From Ailurus styani (taxonomy: Eukaryota > Chordata > Mammalia > Carnivora > Ailuridae), in the NCBI GenBank assembly GCA_002007465.1, contig LNAC01000102.1, positions 1,293,703-1,357,702 on the forward strand: DNA of 64,000 nt, in the 5' to 3' direction. How positions within the stretch are numbered: position 1 is the stretch's first letter; the number at the start of each line of letters is the position of its first letter. The translations under genes and the position numbers were made by a program. Of this stretch, positions 12,018 to 23,788 are shown one piece after another. The notes below the pieces were generated by a model that searched no databases, was not told the DNA's origin, and saw only the letters and a program-made list of their open reading frames with translations.

Positions 12018-13371
12018 CTGGTGAAGCAGGAAAGTGAGCCACCTGATGACATATGCAGGTGGTATCCAAATTCCCTGGTGTGACTTCTCTAGGAAGATCA
12101 GTTCCCTGAGCTCAGCCCCGTGTCATGGTCTTTGACCCTCACCCGAGTTTCTAGGTTTCCCCCAGGTACATACACTGCCACTCTACCAAGGCCCAACAGG
12201 AATTATCTCCAACCCAGAAGTCCCAGTTTATCTCCCCAGTTTCTTCAGTGTGTTTGTGAAGTGACATTTCAGAAAACTCTTAGTTTGATTATTCTGCATG
12301 ACATAAAGCAAGAAAATATACTTTGCCAACTCCATGGGTCACATTCTCCAGTGTGATCAAGCTGTTTGCAGTGGATCAGGGAAATGATTTTGGAAGTACA
12401 GTCACTTTCTACTGGTTCAGTGTTTGACAGTTTGGTTTGTTCATATTGCTGAAACAGAGAGCATATAATGTTAAGTTCTTCTGTGGTCCTTGAGATATGG
12501 ATGTATTTGAACTGTTAAACTGCATTCTGATTAAACACCCTTAAACATTGTTGCAACAAATTCGTGTCTGTATTTTTGTTCTCAGCTGGACATTCTGCTA
12601 TGCAAAACAATATCTGTCTAGCTCCAAAGGGGATACTCAGGAAGAAACCATAAGAGGAACCTTTAATTAAAAACAAAGGCAAAAAATGAGTCATTTGAGA
12701 AAGTTGGAAAAAGATATAGAATATACACAAAGGCGAGGGATGGACTGATTCCAAGACATTGTTTAAAATACTTTGAATGGAAATGGTCATTGACTGGAGG
12801 TGAGAAACAGTCACACAGAAGCTGTTATGAGTGGTTTTCTTTGCACATAAAATAGGCAGGAAAATGAAATTAGGCAGCAGTGAAGCCATGATAGATAAAT
12901 GGACTAAATCTACTGAGAAGGAATAGAAGTCCTCCTATAGGAAGCTACTGTGAAAGAATAAAGCCATTTGCCAAATAATGGAGCAGAATGATGAGCTTTG
13001 TCTTAATTGATATTATAAAGTTGTTACATGATATTTTAATATACTTTAATATATATTCTTTTTCAACATCAAAGGATTTAATATTGAGAAGAGTGCTTAC
13101 CATCCTCACAGAGCTTAATTTCTGAATTTTAGCTGTGTATCACTGAACAAACAATGTAATATTAATGGAGCATTACTTTGCCCAGAATATTGACTATTTA
13201 TAATATACAGTCATTGAAAAGAAGCACCAGTTTACTGACACTATTTAAATACTAGAGATTGGCAAGAGATGGTTATTTGTGTTCCTAAACTAGAGAGATT
13301 TATTCATGCCAGCTTTCTTTCCAACATAATCTAAGCAGAAGCAACGAGAGTATATTATGTATTCCCCCTTG
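12018..13371. other. Unassigned, low-repeat sequence
   Basis: No repeat family is recognised. A 124-residue minus-strand open frame at 12515-12889 has no visible domain, is hydrophobic and AT-driven, and lacks a convincing gene context. The segment 12960-13260 is AT-rich with several TAAT and ATTA cores and could be regulatory, but nothing shows this directly. Confidence 0.4.
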
Positions 13372-13560
13372 AGAGACAGCTAAGTGTTACAAAGAGCACC
13401 GGACATGCTGCCAGGACACCTGGGTTCCAGTCCCCATTCCTCTGCTTCTGGCAATGACAATGCTAGGAGGCCTCCCAGAGCCTATCCTCTACCTGAAAAA
13501 CAGAGATAATGTTACCTATTTTTGTCTGATTCACAAAATGAGGTAACATGATATACTACA
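13372..13560 (+). repeat. MIR SINE
   Basis: 'caccggacatgctgccagga' followed by 'cctgggttccagtcccc', then 'cctgaaaaacagagataatg' and 'ttacctat', is the MIR order in forward orientation (box-B-like 'gggttcgaatccc' and the 'ctgtaaaatgggataat' core). Confidence 0.65.
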
Positions 13561-14190
13561 ATATGACATACATAAATATGTATAGTACAAAAACCATGGA
13601 AATACCAATTTAGCACAAATATCTACCATAACAACTTTTGGTAGAATTTTGTCAAAACTTAATCTACTGATAGTTTTATAAGTTGGTTCTTGTTCTTGGC
13701 ATGAATTTAGGCTGTGTGCGTTTGCTGTGATGTTCTCTGCATGTGAATATTTGGAAAATAAAGGTGGCCTTCTCCATAGTTTTGCCTAGAGCCAGCCTTT
13801 TACCTTTGTTTCTGAGTTCTCCTGTAATTGCTCTTCATAGCCACACTGTGTCTTAATTAAGGTGCCATAACAAATGTTTAATTCACTGATTTATTGACCA
13901 GCAAATATTAATCAGTTATTATAAGTACATAGCACTATACAAGGCGTTATTCAGTAAACTCAACGAAATGAACAGTTTGATTTTTTTTCCCCCTCATCTA
14001 AACTGACTAGCTCTTTGAACTAATCAAATCAACCAGTAGGTTTTTGGCTTCCTGTAGACACAGCTTAAATGTCACTTTCTATCTTGAAGCTGCTATTTTG
14101 AGTATTGGTGATGTGTAGGTAGAAAACACTTTACTATTTAGAAATAGAGTACTATACAGTAAGGCTTATTAGACAGCTATTTTCCCTTTG
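13561..14190. other. Unassigned stretch
   Basis: I see no gene. Around 13885-13950 there is a faint L2-like 3' end ('tagcactatacaaggcgtt'). The remainder is not recognised and has few stop-free frames. Confidence 0.4.
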
Positions 14191-14780
14191 TAGTTTTTAT
14201 TTCATTTAACTTTTTATTATGGAAAATTTTGAACATGTGTATAAGCATGTAGGATAAAATGAAGAATTCCCATATACCTAACCTAGACTCAACAATTAAA
14301 AATTCCTGGTCAATCTTGCTTCACCTGTACCCCCACCCAACCCTCCCATATCCCATATAATTTTGGCATGAACATCAGAGATTACATAATTTAATCTCTA
14401 AGTATTTCAATATGTATCTCTAGAGATAAGGATATTGAAAAAATAACCACAATAGCATAATCACACTGAAAATTAACAGTAATTCCATAGGATCATCAAA
14501 CATCCAGTGTGTGTTCAATATTCCAACTGCTTTATAATATTATCATATTTTTTTTGCAGTTTGTGTCAATGCATTTTCAAATAAGGTCCACGTGTTGTGA
14601 TTAGTTATGTCTCTTAATTTCATTTAAACTTCGGCTTTCTCTACTTTCCTCCCACAATTTATTTATTGAAGAACCTGAATCATTTGTCCTGTAGTCTTTT
14701 CTACAGCCTAGATTTTACTGGCTGCCTCCTGTAGTATAATACGTTTTACAGTCTTAAGTGTTTCCTGAGCATTAGTATAG
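14191..14780 (-). mobile_element. Ancient L1-like 3' region
   Basis: 'tattatggaaaattttgaac', 'aattcccatatacctaacct', 'agtatttcaatatgtatctc', 'ataaccacaatagcataatc' and 'tgattagttatgtctcttaa' follow a well-known old L1 3' region. By the usual orientation this is on the minus strand. No coding frame is left. Confidence 0.5.
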
Positions 14781-14816
14781 AACTGTGCTGTCCAATATAA
14801 TATCCACGTGTAGCTT
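14781..14816. repeat. Short hAT-type element end
   Basis: 'actgtgctgtccaatataat' resembles the terminal inverted repeat of a non-autonomous hAT family (cagcgctgtccaat). A longer copy of the same family lies at 54640-54949. Only one end is visible here. Confidence 0.35.
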
Positions 14817-14917
14817 CTTTTTTAAAATAAAATTTTTTGAAGAATAGTTTGATTTACAGGAAAATGTAAAGATTGTATAGAGAGTTTACACCCTGTTTCT
14901 CCTATTACTAATATCTT

Positions 14918-15296
14918 TATTTATCATTTTTAAATTCCAGTATAGTTAGCATACACTATTATATTAGTTTCAGGTATACAATATAGTGATTCAACAATTC
15001 TATACATTACTCAGTTATCATCATGGTAAGTGCATTCTTTTTTTTTTTTTTAAAGATTTTATTTATTTGACAGAGAGAGAGACAGGCAGACGGACAGTGA
15101 GAGACAGAACACAAGCAGGGGGAGTAGGAGAGAGAGAAGTAGGCTTCCCGCCGGTCAGGGAGCCTGATGCGGGGCTGGATCCCAAGACCCTGGGATCATG
15201 ACCTGAGCCGAAGGCAGCTGCTTAACAACTGAGCCACCCAGGCGTTCCAATAAGTGCATTCTTTAATCCCCATCACCTGTTTCATCTATCCTCCCC
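14918..15296 (-). mobile_element. L1 3'-end fragment with TSD
   Basis: 'gttagcatacactattatat', 'agtttcaggtatacaatata' and 'gattcaacaattctatacat' are the carnivore L1 3' untranslated region read backwards. It is bounded by attactaatatctt (14904-14917) and attactaatgtctt (15297-15310), 13 of 14 matching. It is very strongly 5'-truncated and is itself interrupted by a CAN-SINE. Confidence 0.8.
15041..15250 (-). mobile_element. CAN-SINE nested in L1 fragment
   Basis: Reversed order: poly-T, 'taaagattttatttatttga', a GA-rich segment, then 'tgagccacccaggcg' at the end. A perfect 14-bp TSD, taagtgcattcttt, lies at 15027-15040 and 15251-15264. The small plus-strand open frame here (14986-15201) is only SINE sequence. 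Confidence 0.95.
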
Positions 15297-15833
15297 ATTA
15301 CTAATGTCTTAAATGAAGATAATTAGTTTATTGTAATTAATAAACAAATATAGATATGCCATTATTAACTAATAGCCATACTTTACTTAGATGCTCTAAG
15401 TTCTTAACCTGATGTTTTTTCCTCTTCCAAGATCTCCTCCAAGATACTACTATATTGCATTTAGTTGTCGTACTTTCTTGGGCTTCTCTTGGCTATGACA
15501 GTTTCTCAGAGATTCCTTGTTTTTGATGAACTTTACAGTTTTTTTAAAAAAAATTTTTCCTTCTTTTTTTTAATTAAATATAATGTGTTATTTGTCCCAG
15601 GGGTACAGGTCTGTTAATCATCAGGCTTACACATTTTACAGCACTCACCATAGCACATACCCTCCCTAATGTCCATAACCCAGCCACCCTATCCCTACCC
15701 ACCCAGCCCCCAGCAACCCTCAGTTTATTTCATGACATTAGAGTCTCTTGTAGTTTGTCTCCTTCCCAATCCCATCTTGTTTCATTTTTTTCCCTCCCTA
15801 CACCCCACGACCCCATCCTGTCCCTCAAATTTC

Positions 15834-18800
15834 TCATATTAGAGAGATCATATAATTGTCCTTCTCTGATTGACTTATTTCACTTAGCATAATACCCTCT
15901 AGTTCCATCCACGTCGTTGCAAATGGGAAGATTTTGTTTCTTCTGATTGCTGCATAGTATTCCATTGTATGTATATACCACATCTTCTTTATCCATTCAT
16001 CTATTGATGGACATTTAGGCTTTTCCCATAGTTTGGCTATTGTGGACATTGCTGCTATAAACATTCAGGTGCACGTGCCCCTGTGGATCACTGCATTTTT
16101 ATCTTTAGGATAAATACCCAGTAGTGCGATTGCTGGGTCATAGGGTAGGTCCATTTTCAAATTTTGAGGAATCTCCATACTGTTTTCCAGAGTGGCTGCA
16201 CCAGCTTGCATTCCCACTAACAGTGTAAGAGGGTTCCCCTTTCTCTCCATCCTTACCAACATCTGTCATTTCCTGACTTGTTAATTTTAGCCATTCTGAC
16301 TGGTGTGAGGTGGTATCCCCTGTGGTTTTGATTTGTAATTCCCTGATGTCAAAAGATGTTGAGCATATTTTCATGTGTCTGTTGGCCATGTGGATGTCTT
16401 CTTTGCCCAAATGTCTGTTCATGTTTTTTGCCCATTTCTTTACTGGGCTATTTGTTCTTTGGGTATTGAGTTTGATAAGTTCTTTACAGATCTTGGATAT
16501 CAGCCCTTTATCTGATATGTTGTTTGCAAATATCTTCTCCCATTGTATCGGTTGCCTTTTGGTTTTATTGGCTGTTTCCTTTGCTGTGCAAAAGCTTTTG
16601 ATCTTGATGAAGTCTGAATAGTTCATTTTGCCTTTGCTTCCCTTGCCTTTGGTAATGTTTCTAGGAAGAAGTTGGTGCGGCTGAGGTCGAAGAGGTTGCT
16701 GCCTGTGTTCTCCTCAAAGATTTTGATGGATTCCTGTCTCACATCAAATAATGCAATAAATATTATATATTATTTCATCCATTTTGAGTCTATGTGTGGT
16801 GTAAGGAAATGGTCAAGTTTCATTCTTCTGCATGTGGATGTCTAATTTTCCCAACACCATTTGTTGAAGAGACTATCTTTTTTCCACTGGACATTCTTTC
16901 CTGCTTTGTCAAAGATTAGTTGACCATAGAGTTGAGGGTCCATTTCTGGGCTTTCTATTCTGTTCCATTGATCTATGTGTCTGTTTTTGTGCCTGTACCA
17001 TACTGTCTCGATGATTACAGCTTTGTAATAGAACTTGAAGTCTGGAATTGTGAGGCCACCAACTTTGGTTTTCTTTTTCAACATTCCTTTGGCTATTTGG
17101 GGGTCTTTTCTGGTTCCATATAAATTTTAGGATTATTTGTTCCATTTCTTTGAAAAAATTGATGGAATTTTGATAGGGATTGCATTAAATGTGTAGATTG
17201 CTTTAGGTAGCATAGACATTTTCACAATATTTGTTCTTCCAATCCACAAGCACGGAATGTTTTTCCACTTCTTTGTGTCTTCCTCAATTTCTTTCATGAG
17301 TACTTTATAGTTTTCTGAGTATAGATTCTTTGCCTCTTTGGTTAGGTTTATTCCTAGGTATCTTATTGTTTCAGGTGCAATTGTAAATGGAATCGACTCC
17401 TTAATTTCTCTTTCTTCTGTCTTGCTGTTGGTGTATAGAAATGCAACTGATTTCTGTGCATTGATTTTATATCCTGACACTGAACTCCTGTATGAATTCT
17501 AGCAGTTTTGGAGTGGAGTCTTTTGGGTCTTCCACATAAAGTATTATATCATCTGCACAGAGTGAGAGTTTGACTTCTTCTTTGCTGATTCGAATGCCTT
17601 TTATTTCTTTTTGTTGTTTGATTGCTGAGGCTATGACTTCTAGTACTATGTTGAATAGCAGTGGTGATAGTGGACAGCGCTGCCATGTTCCTGACCTTAG
17701 GGGAAAAGCTCTCAGTTTTTCCCCATTGAGAATGATATTCACTGTGGGTTTTTCATAGGTGGCTTTGATGATATTGAGGTATGTACCCTCTATGCCTACA
17801 CTGTGAAGAGTTTTGATCAAGAAAGGATGCTGTACTTTGCATCTATTGAGAGTATCATATGGTTCTTGTTCTTTCTTTTATTAATGTATTGTATCACATT
17901 GATTGATTTGCAGATGTTAAACCAACCTTGCATCTCAGGAATAAATCCCACTAGTCGTGGTGAATAATCCTTTTAACGTACTGTTGGACCCTATTGGCTA
18001 GTATTTTGTTGAGGATTTTTGCATCCGTGTTCATCAAAGATATTGGTCTGTAATTCTCCCCTTAGATGGGGTCTTTGTTTGGTTTTGGGATCAAGGTAAT
18101 GCTGGCCTCATAAAATGAGTTTGGAAGTTTTCCTTCCATTTCTATTTTCTGGAACAGTTTCAGGAGATATTAATTCTTCTTTAAATGTTTGGTAGAATTC
18201 CCCTGGGAAGTCTTCTGGCCCTGGGCTCTTGTTTCTTGGGAAACTTTTGATGACTACTTCAATCTCCTTCAGTCTCCTTACTGCTCAATCTCCTTATGGG
18301 TCTGTTCAGGTTTTCTATTCCTTCCTGGTTCAGTTTTGGTAGTTTATATGTCTCTAGGGATGCATCCATTTCTCCCAGATTGTCACATTTGCTGGTGTAT
18401 ATTTGCTTATAATATGTTATAATTGTTTGTATTTCTTTGGTGTTGGCTGTGATCTCTCCTCTTTCATTTGTGATTTTATTAATTTGGGTCCTTTCTCTTT
18501 TCTTTTGGATAATCTGGCCAGGGGTTTATCAATCTTATTAATTCTTTCAAAGAACCAGCTCCTTGTTTCATTGATTTGTTCTACTGTTCTTTTGGTTTCT
18601 ACTTCATTGATTTCTGCTCTGATCTTAATTATTTTTCTTCTCCTACTGGGTTTAGGCTTTCTTTGCTATTCTTTCTCCAGCTCCTTTAGGTGTAGGGTTA
18701 GGTTATACACTTGAGACCTTTCTTGTTTCTTGAGAAAGGCTTGTATTGCTATATACTTTCCTCTCGGGACTGCTTTTGCTGTGTCCCAAAGATTTTGAAC

Positions 18801-19644
18801 AGTTGTGTTTTCATTTTCATGTGTTTCCATGAAATTTTTAAATTCTTCTTTAATTTCCTTGTTGACCCATTCATTCTTTAGTAGGATGCTCTTTATCCTC
18901 CATGTATTTGAGTTCTTTCCAACTTTCCTCTTGTGATTGAGTTCTAGTTTCAGAGCATTATGGTCTGAAAATATGCAGGGAATGATCCCAATCTTTTGGT
19001 ACTGGTTGAGACCTGATTTGTGACCCAGGATGTGATCTATTCTGGAGAATGTTCCATGTGCACTAGAGGAGAATGTGTATTTTATTGTTTTGGGATGAAA
19101 TATTCTAAATATATCTGTGATGTCCAACTAGTCCAGTGTGTCATTTAAAGCTTTTATTTCCTTGTTGCTCTTTTGCTTAGATGATCTGTCCATTTCAGCA
19201 AGGGGGTGTTAAAGTCCCCTACTATTATTGTATTACTTTTGATGTGTTTCTTTGATTTTGTTATTAATTGGTTTATATAATTGGCTGCTCCCATGTTAGG
19301 GGCATAGATATTTAAAACTGGTAGATCTTCTTGTTGGAAAGACCCTTTAAGTATGAGATAGTGTCCTTCCTCATCTCTTATTATGGTCTTTGGCTTAAAA
19401 TCTAATTTATTTGATACAAGGATTGCCACCCCAGCTTTCTTTTGATGTCCATTAGCATGGCAAATTGTTTTCCACCCCCCCACTTTAAATCTGGAGGTAT
19501 CTTTGGGTCTAAAATGAGTTTCTTGTAGACAGCATATTGATGGATCTTGTTTTTTAATCCATTCTGATACCCTGTGTCTTTTGATGGGGCCTTTAGCCCA
19601 TTTACATTCAGGGTAACTATTGAAAGATATGAATTTAGTGCCAT
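15834..19644 (-). pseudogene. L1 ORF2 (endonuclease-reverse transcriptase), broken
   Basis: The start is recognisable at 19644 (SYLSIVTLNVNGL, N-terminal endonuclease). The endonuclease QETH motif is encoded near 19513-19524, but in another frame from the start. The next blocks (19154-19483 with IYAPNMGAANYINQL and GDFNTPL; 18666-19127 with SDHNALKLEL) complete the endonuclease. Reverse-transcriptase blocks lie at 17467-17820, with CADD near 17550 where L1 usually has FADD, and at 17133-17480. The C-terminal blocks are 16842-17145, 16138-16626 and 15834-16064, ending at a normal L1 stop. Span about 1270 codons, normal for L1 ORF2. About 17830-18660 has no long frame. Compared with the usual L1, about 25 AT-rich bases are added near 16750. 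Confidence 0.93.
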
Positions 19645-19723
19645 TGTATTGCCTGTAAGGTGATTATTATTGTATATTGTCTCTATTCCTTTCTGGTGTG
19701 TTACTTTTAAGCTCTCTCTTTGC

Positions 19724-20690
19724 TTAGAAGACTCCTTTCAATATTTCCTGTAGGGCTGGCTTGGTGTTTGCAAATTCTTTTAATTTTTGTTTGTCCTGGA
19801 AGCTTTTTATCTCTCCTATTTTCAGTGACAGCCTAGATGGTTATAGTATTTTTGGATGCCTATTTTTCTCAGTTAGTGCTCTGAATATATCATGCCAGTC
19901 CTTTCTGGCCTTCCAGGTCTCTGTGGATAGGTCTGCTGCCAATCTAATATTTCTACTGTTGTATGTTACAGACCTCTTGTCCTGAGCTGCTTTCAGGATT
20001 TTCTCTTTGTCACTAAGACTTGTAAGTTTTACTATTAGATGATGGGGTGTGGACCTATTTTTATTGATTTTGAGGGGAGTTCTCCATGCCTCCTGGATTT
20101 TGATGCTTGTTCCCTTTGCCAAATTAGAGAAATTCTCTACTATAATTTGCTCCAATATACCTTCTGCCCCCTCTCTCTTTCTTCTTCTGGGATCCCAATT
20201 ATTCTAATATTGTTTCATCTTATGGTATTGCTTATCTCTTGAATTCTCCCCTCGTGGTCTAGTAGTTGTTTGTCTCTCTTTTGCTCAGCTTCTTTATTCT
20301 CCATCATTTGGTCTTCTATATCACTAATTTTCTCTTCTGCCTCATTTATCCTAGCATTAAGAGCCTACATTTTTTTATTGAACCTCATGAATAGCTTTTT
20401 GACTTCAGTTTGGTTAGATTTTAGTTCTTTTATTTCTCCACAAAAGGGTTTTATTTCTTCAGAAAGGGATTCTCTAATATCTTCCATGCTTTTTTCAAAC
20501 ACAGCTTGCACCCTCATAATCATCATTCTGAACTCTAGTTCTGACCTATTACTAATGTCCATATTGATTAGGTCCCTAGGCATCGGTACTGTCTCTTGTT
20601 TTTTTGTTTTTTGTTTTTTGTTTTTTTGTTTTTTTGAGATGAGTTTTTCTGCCTTGTCATTTATAAGAATAGATGACTGAGAGAACAAAA
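19724..20690 (-). pseudogene. L1 ORF1 (RNA-binding protein), broken
   Basis: The N-terminal block (20365-20724) has a lysine-rich run (KKQKNKKQKTKKQ) and the coiled-coil lead-in with ELEFRMMIMR. The C-terminal block (19841-20155) has IQEAWRTPLKINKNRSTPHH and DKEKILKAAQDKR, the RNA-binding half. The original stop is at 19724-19726, about 80 bp before the ORF2 start. In life ORF1 protein forms trimers that coat L1 RNA. Frameshifts separate the blocks. The start near 20690 is estimated. Confidence 0.85.
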
Positions 20691-20699
20691 TACTAAAAG

Positions 20700-20818
20700 G
20701 GTAGCAACAACCCCAGAAAAACATACACTAACTGAATAAGAGACCCAAAACTGGGGGGAGAAGAAAGAGGGAGAAAAGAAGAAGAAAAAGAGAAATAAAG
20801 AAAGTATATATATGTATG

Positions 20819-20876
<58 letters not shown>

Positions 20877-22318
20877 TAAAGGTAAACATGATGAAGGGTT
20901 GAAACATGACTGTAAAGATTCCAAAAAAGGAATTGATAAGATAGGAAGTTGGTTGAAAAAAGAAAAAAAAAAGGAGGAAAAATGATCAGGCTGGAGACTA
21001 GAACAAAGTCATGGGCTATATTTTGGGTATATTTTGATCTATTAGAAGAAAATGTATCCCAAAATTTTAAAGGAAAAAAACCTACATGTATACAAAAAAT
21101 AAGGTTAAATACAATGAAGAGATAAAATATGACTATAACAATGAAAACTTAAAAAGGTTTTTAAAAAGGTATTGATAAGATAAAATAGTTAAAAATGTTA
21201 AAATAGGAAAGAGGAAAATTTTTAAAAAAGAATAAGAGAAAAATAAGATTCAAAAAATTTAACTTTGAAAGACTAAGGGATCATGGGGAAAAAGCCGTAA
21301 ATTAATTCTATGTGTTGCTTTCCCGTAGCTCTGGAGTTCTGCAGTTCTCATTGATCAGTGAACTTGGTCTTGGCTGGATGTTCTTGCTGATCTTCTGGGG
21401 GAGGGGCCTGTTGCCATGATTCTCAAATGTCTTTGCCTGAGGCCAGGCTAAGTAACATGCTCGAGTTTGATCTCGGGAGCTTTTGTTTCCTGAATGCTTT
21501 CTGTACAGCTTTGGAGAATGGGAATGAAAATGGTGGCCTCCCAGGCTCCAGCCCCATAGGAGCTGAGAGCTTGGGGCCCCACTCTTCAGTGTGTCCTCAG
21601 AGAAAAGCAGTCAATCCCTCCCATTTCCCTGGTCTCCAGCTGCACTCTCAACTCACCCAGCCTGTGACTGAGCATTTCTATCTCTGGTGCGCGATCCCAA
21701 ACCCAGCAGATTTCTGCAACACGCTCCGGCACGGTTCCTCTCAGAGGAGGAAGGAGGGGGTCTCTCCGGATCCGCCACTTGTGGGACCCCTGCTCAAAGA
21801 GTGGTGGCCCGACTATTCCTTGGATCATGGTTTAAGGTAACACCAAGCTGAGCTCCCACTGCTCAGCTCCATCTCTGTAGCTGGCTTCCCCGCTCTGACA
21901 CCTGGGAGCTCATCCGCACTCAGACACCACTGGTCTTTTTGTGTCCCCATGGGTCCTGAGACCACACTGTCCCAGTGAGGGCTCCACCCCCTGCTTAGCC
22001 TCTGGAGCGACGTCCCTCAGGGGAGCAGACTTCTAAAAGTTCTGATTTTCTGCTCTGCTGCTCTCTTGCTTGCCAGGAGCTGACCCCTCCCCCCTCCTCG
22101 GTCTGTCTTCCTGTTGCTTCGGATTCATTTCTCCCCAAGTCCTACCTTCTGGAAAGTGGTCGATTTTCTGTTCCTAGAATTGTAGCTCTTCTTCTCTTCA
22201 ATCTCCTGTTGAATTTGTAGATGTTCAGAATTGTTTGATTAACTATCTGGCTGAACTCCTGGGCCCTGATGACAATTGGTCTCCTACTCCTTGGCCATCT
22301 TGCTCCTCCCACCTCAAC
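20700..22318 (-). promoter_or_regulatory. L1 5' untranslated region with internal promoter
   Basis: This stretch is more GC-rich than its surroundings (21300-22310) and ends with the carnivore L1 start sequence, seen on plus as 'ttggccatcttgctcctccc'. In L1 this region carries the RNA polymerase II promoter that lies inside the element. The open frames at 21427-21840 and 22142-22396 fall inside it and have no known counterpart. Present activity cannot be judged. Confidence 0.75.
20801..20875 (+). repeat. (TA)n(CA)n microsatellite inside L1
   Basis: A TATA-rich run passes directly into about 20 CA units. It lies just upstream of ORF1 within the L1 5' region and gives rise to Cys/Val-repeat shadow frames on the minus strand, which are not genes. 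Confidence 0.95.
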
Positions 22319-23040
22319 CTTTACAGTTTTGAGGAGTACTGGTGCATTATTTTGTAGACTTCTCCCCACTTGGGATTTGTTTGATATCTTTCTCATGACT
22401 GATCTGGGAGTAAGGACTTTGGAGGGGAAGACCAGAAAGTTAAAGTGTCATTTTCATCCTATCTCATCAAAGGTATATACTATACAGATGATTTATCACT
22501 ACTGATGTTAACCTTGGTCGCCTGGCTGAGGTAGTTTTTGTCAGGCTTCTCCAATATAGAGCTATTCTTTTTCTCCTCTTTCCATGGGTTCTCTTTGGAA
22601 GCTCTATTTGAAGCCCGTGTTCATGAAGTAGGGAATTATGCTCCATCTCCTAAAGGTGAATTCTTCTGCATGGGTGATTTTTTCTACTCCTTTATTTATT
22701 ATTTATTCAATCATTTATATTGGTATGATTCATGGATATTTGTTTTATACTTTGGATACAATCCTATTGTGCTTTATTTTATTGTTCAAATTATTCCAGG
22801 TTTGGCCAATAGGAGCTCTTTCAGTTGGCTCCTGTGTCCCTTTGTCATACCCCATTATAATGAGTGTGTGTGTGTGTTGTTTTTTACGTACTTCCCTTCT
22901 TTCTGGCCTATGAGACACCCAGGTTCATCATGCACGTTCCCTGCCCTCATCCTAGAATCAGCCATTTCTTCAAGGAGCCCTGGTTTCTTCCATTAGAGAA
23001 TGTATTAGAAACCAAGATCTGGGCACTAAGTTTAATAACA

Positions 23041-23632
23041 TATTTTTAAATCATTCTTTCACTGCCATTTTGTCTATTTCAAAAATTTTAAATTATTTAT
23101 GTTACAGTTTGTTGTAAAATTTTGATTTTTTATGGTTTCAATTTTCAAGTCACTTTTAGTCTAAGATTTCTGCCTATATTGAACACTAAGTCTTTTATTT
23201 CAAGCAAGTAATTTACACAAATATTTTATTTTTTATACCTTACTGTTCAATCTAGAGTTTGATATTTTGAATTTTTCTCTATTATGCCAATTCAATCAGT
23301 TCAAGTAGCTATCTGGTTAAGTGATGTTAAGTGTCTGTGATCTTTGTTATTATTGTTTTTTATTTTGAGTGAATTGACTAAATATTTTTATATCTTATAA
23401 TTGTAAAGGAGTTAGAGAAAGTGAATAAATGGCAAAGGTTATAAGGAAAGATTATGTTTAGTTCTGTGGAAATCATACATTAAAAATTCAGTAAGGTGGA
23501 TCCCTTTAATGAGGACTTTCTGAACAGCTAGGTAAACCAGTTGGTAAAATTTTCACTGTAAAATTTACAAAGTGTTTGTTAAGAAAGTGAACAATCAAAA
23601 AATTTCAATCTGATACTAGAAAAATAAAACAT
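23041..23632. other. Unassigned AT-rich stretch
   Basis: No gene or repeat is identified. It may be the continuation of the old L1-like host element or unique sequence. Confidence 0.4.
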
Positions 23633-23774
23633 CCAAAAATTTATTAATTTGAATATAGTTAACACGCAATGTTACATTAGTGTCAGGTGTACAACATAGT
23701 GCTTTGACTTCTCTATACATTATGCTGTGGTCACCACAAGTGCAGCTACCATGTGTGACCATAAAATATTAGAA
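23633..23774 (-). mobile_element. L1 3' untranslated fragment
   Basis: 'atatagttaacacgcaatgt', 'ttagtgtcaggtgtacaaca' and 'tcaccacaagtgcagctacc' are the reverse of the L1 3' untranslated region. It is about 140 bp long and strongly 5'-truncated. Confidence 0.75.
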
Positions 23775-23788
23775 GAATAAAGCATTTT

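Larger units (their letters stand above)
15543..22318 (-). mobile_element. Full-length carnivore L1 retrotransposon, inactive
   Basis: A 6776-bp LINE-1 on the minus strand. From right to left in window coordinates it has a GC-rich 5' untranslated region (about 20700-22318), ORF1 (about 19724-20690), ORF2 (15834-19644) and a 3' untranslated region with an A-rich tail seen here as poly-T (15543-15576). The 12-bp TSD ctttacagtttt is at 15531-15542 and 22319-22330 and cuts the older host cleanly. ORF1 and ORF2 carry several frameshifts and stops, so it cannot move itself. Autonomous L1 copies itself by target-primed reverse transcription in the nucleus, and a full 5' end is rare among copies. Confidence 0.95.
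14817..23040 (-). mobile_element. Old L1-like host element, split three ways
   Basis: The pieces 14817-14903, 15311-15530 and 22331-23040 together read as one continuous old L1-like 3' region ('ggcttctcttggctatgaca', then 'gaggagtactgg', 'cctggctgaggtagtttttg', 'ggagctctttcagttggctc', 'atcagccatttcttcaagga'). The breaks coincide exactly with TSD-bounded insertions: an L1 fragment at 14918-15296 and a full-length L1 at 15543-22318. This gives the host its identity as the oldest layer. The strand assignment follows the usual orientation of this repeat. Confidence 0.7.

Noticed and set aside
12515..12889. 124-codon minus-strand open frame
   Set aside because: Hydrophobic, without motif or family likeness, and no neighbouring exon-like signal.
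16310..20680. Plus-strand open frames of 60-136 codons
   Set aside because: They are antisense readings of the minus-strand L1 ORF1 and ORF2 and have no meaning as proteins.
20661..20924. Cys/Val/Tyr-repeat protein on the minus strand
   Set aside because: It is only a translation of the (TA)n(CA)n microsatellite. The same applies to repeat-protein frames near 27038-27232, 46150-46485, 46717-47141, 50150-50565 and 57463-58016.
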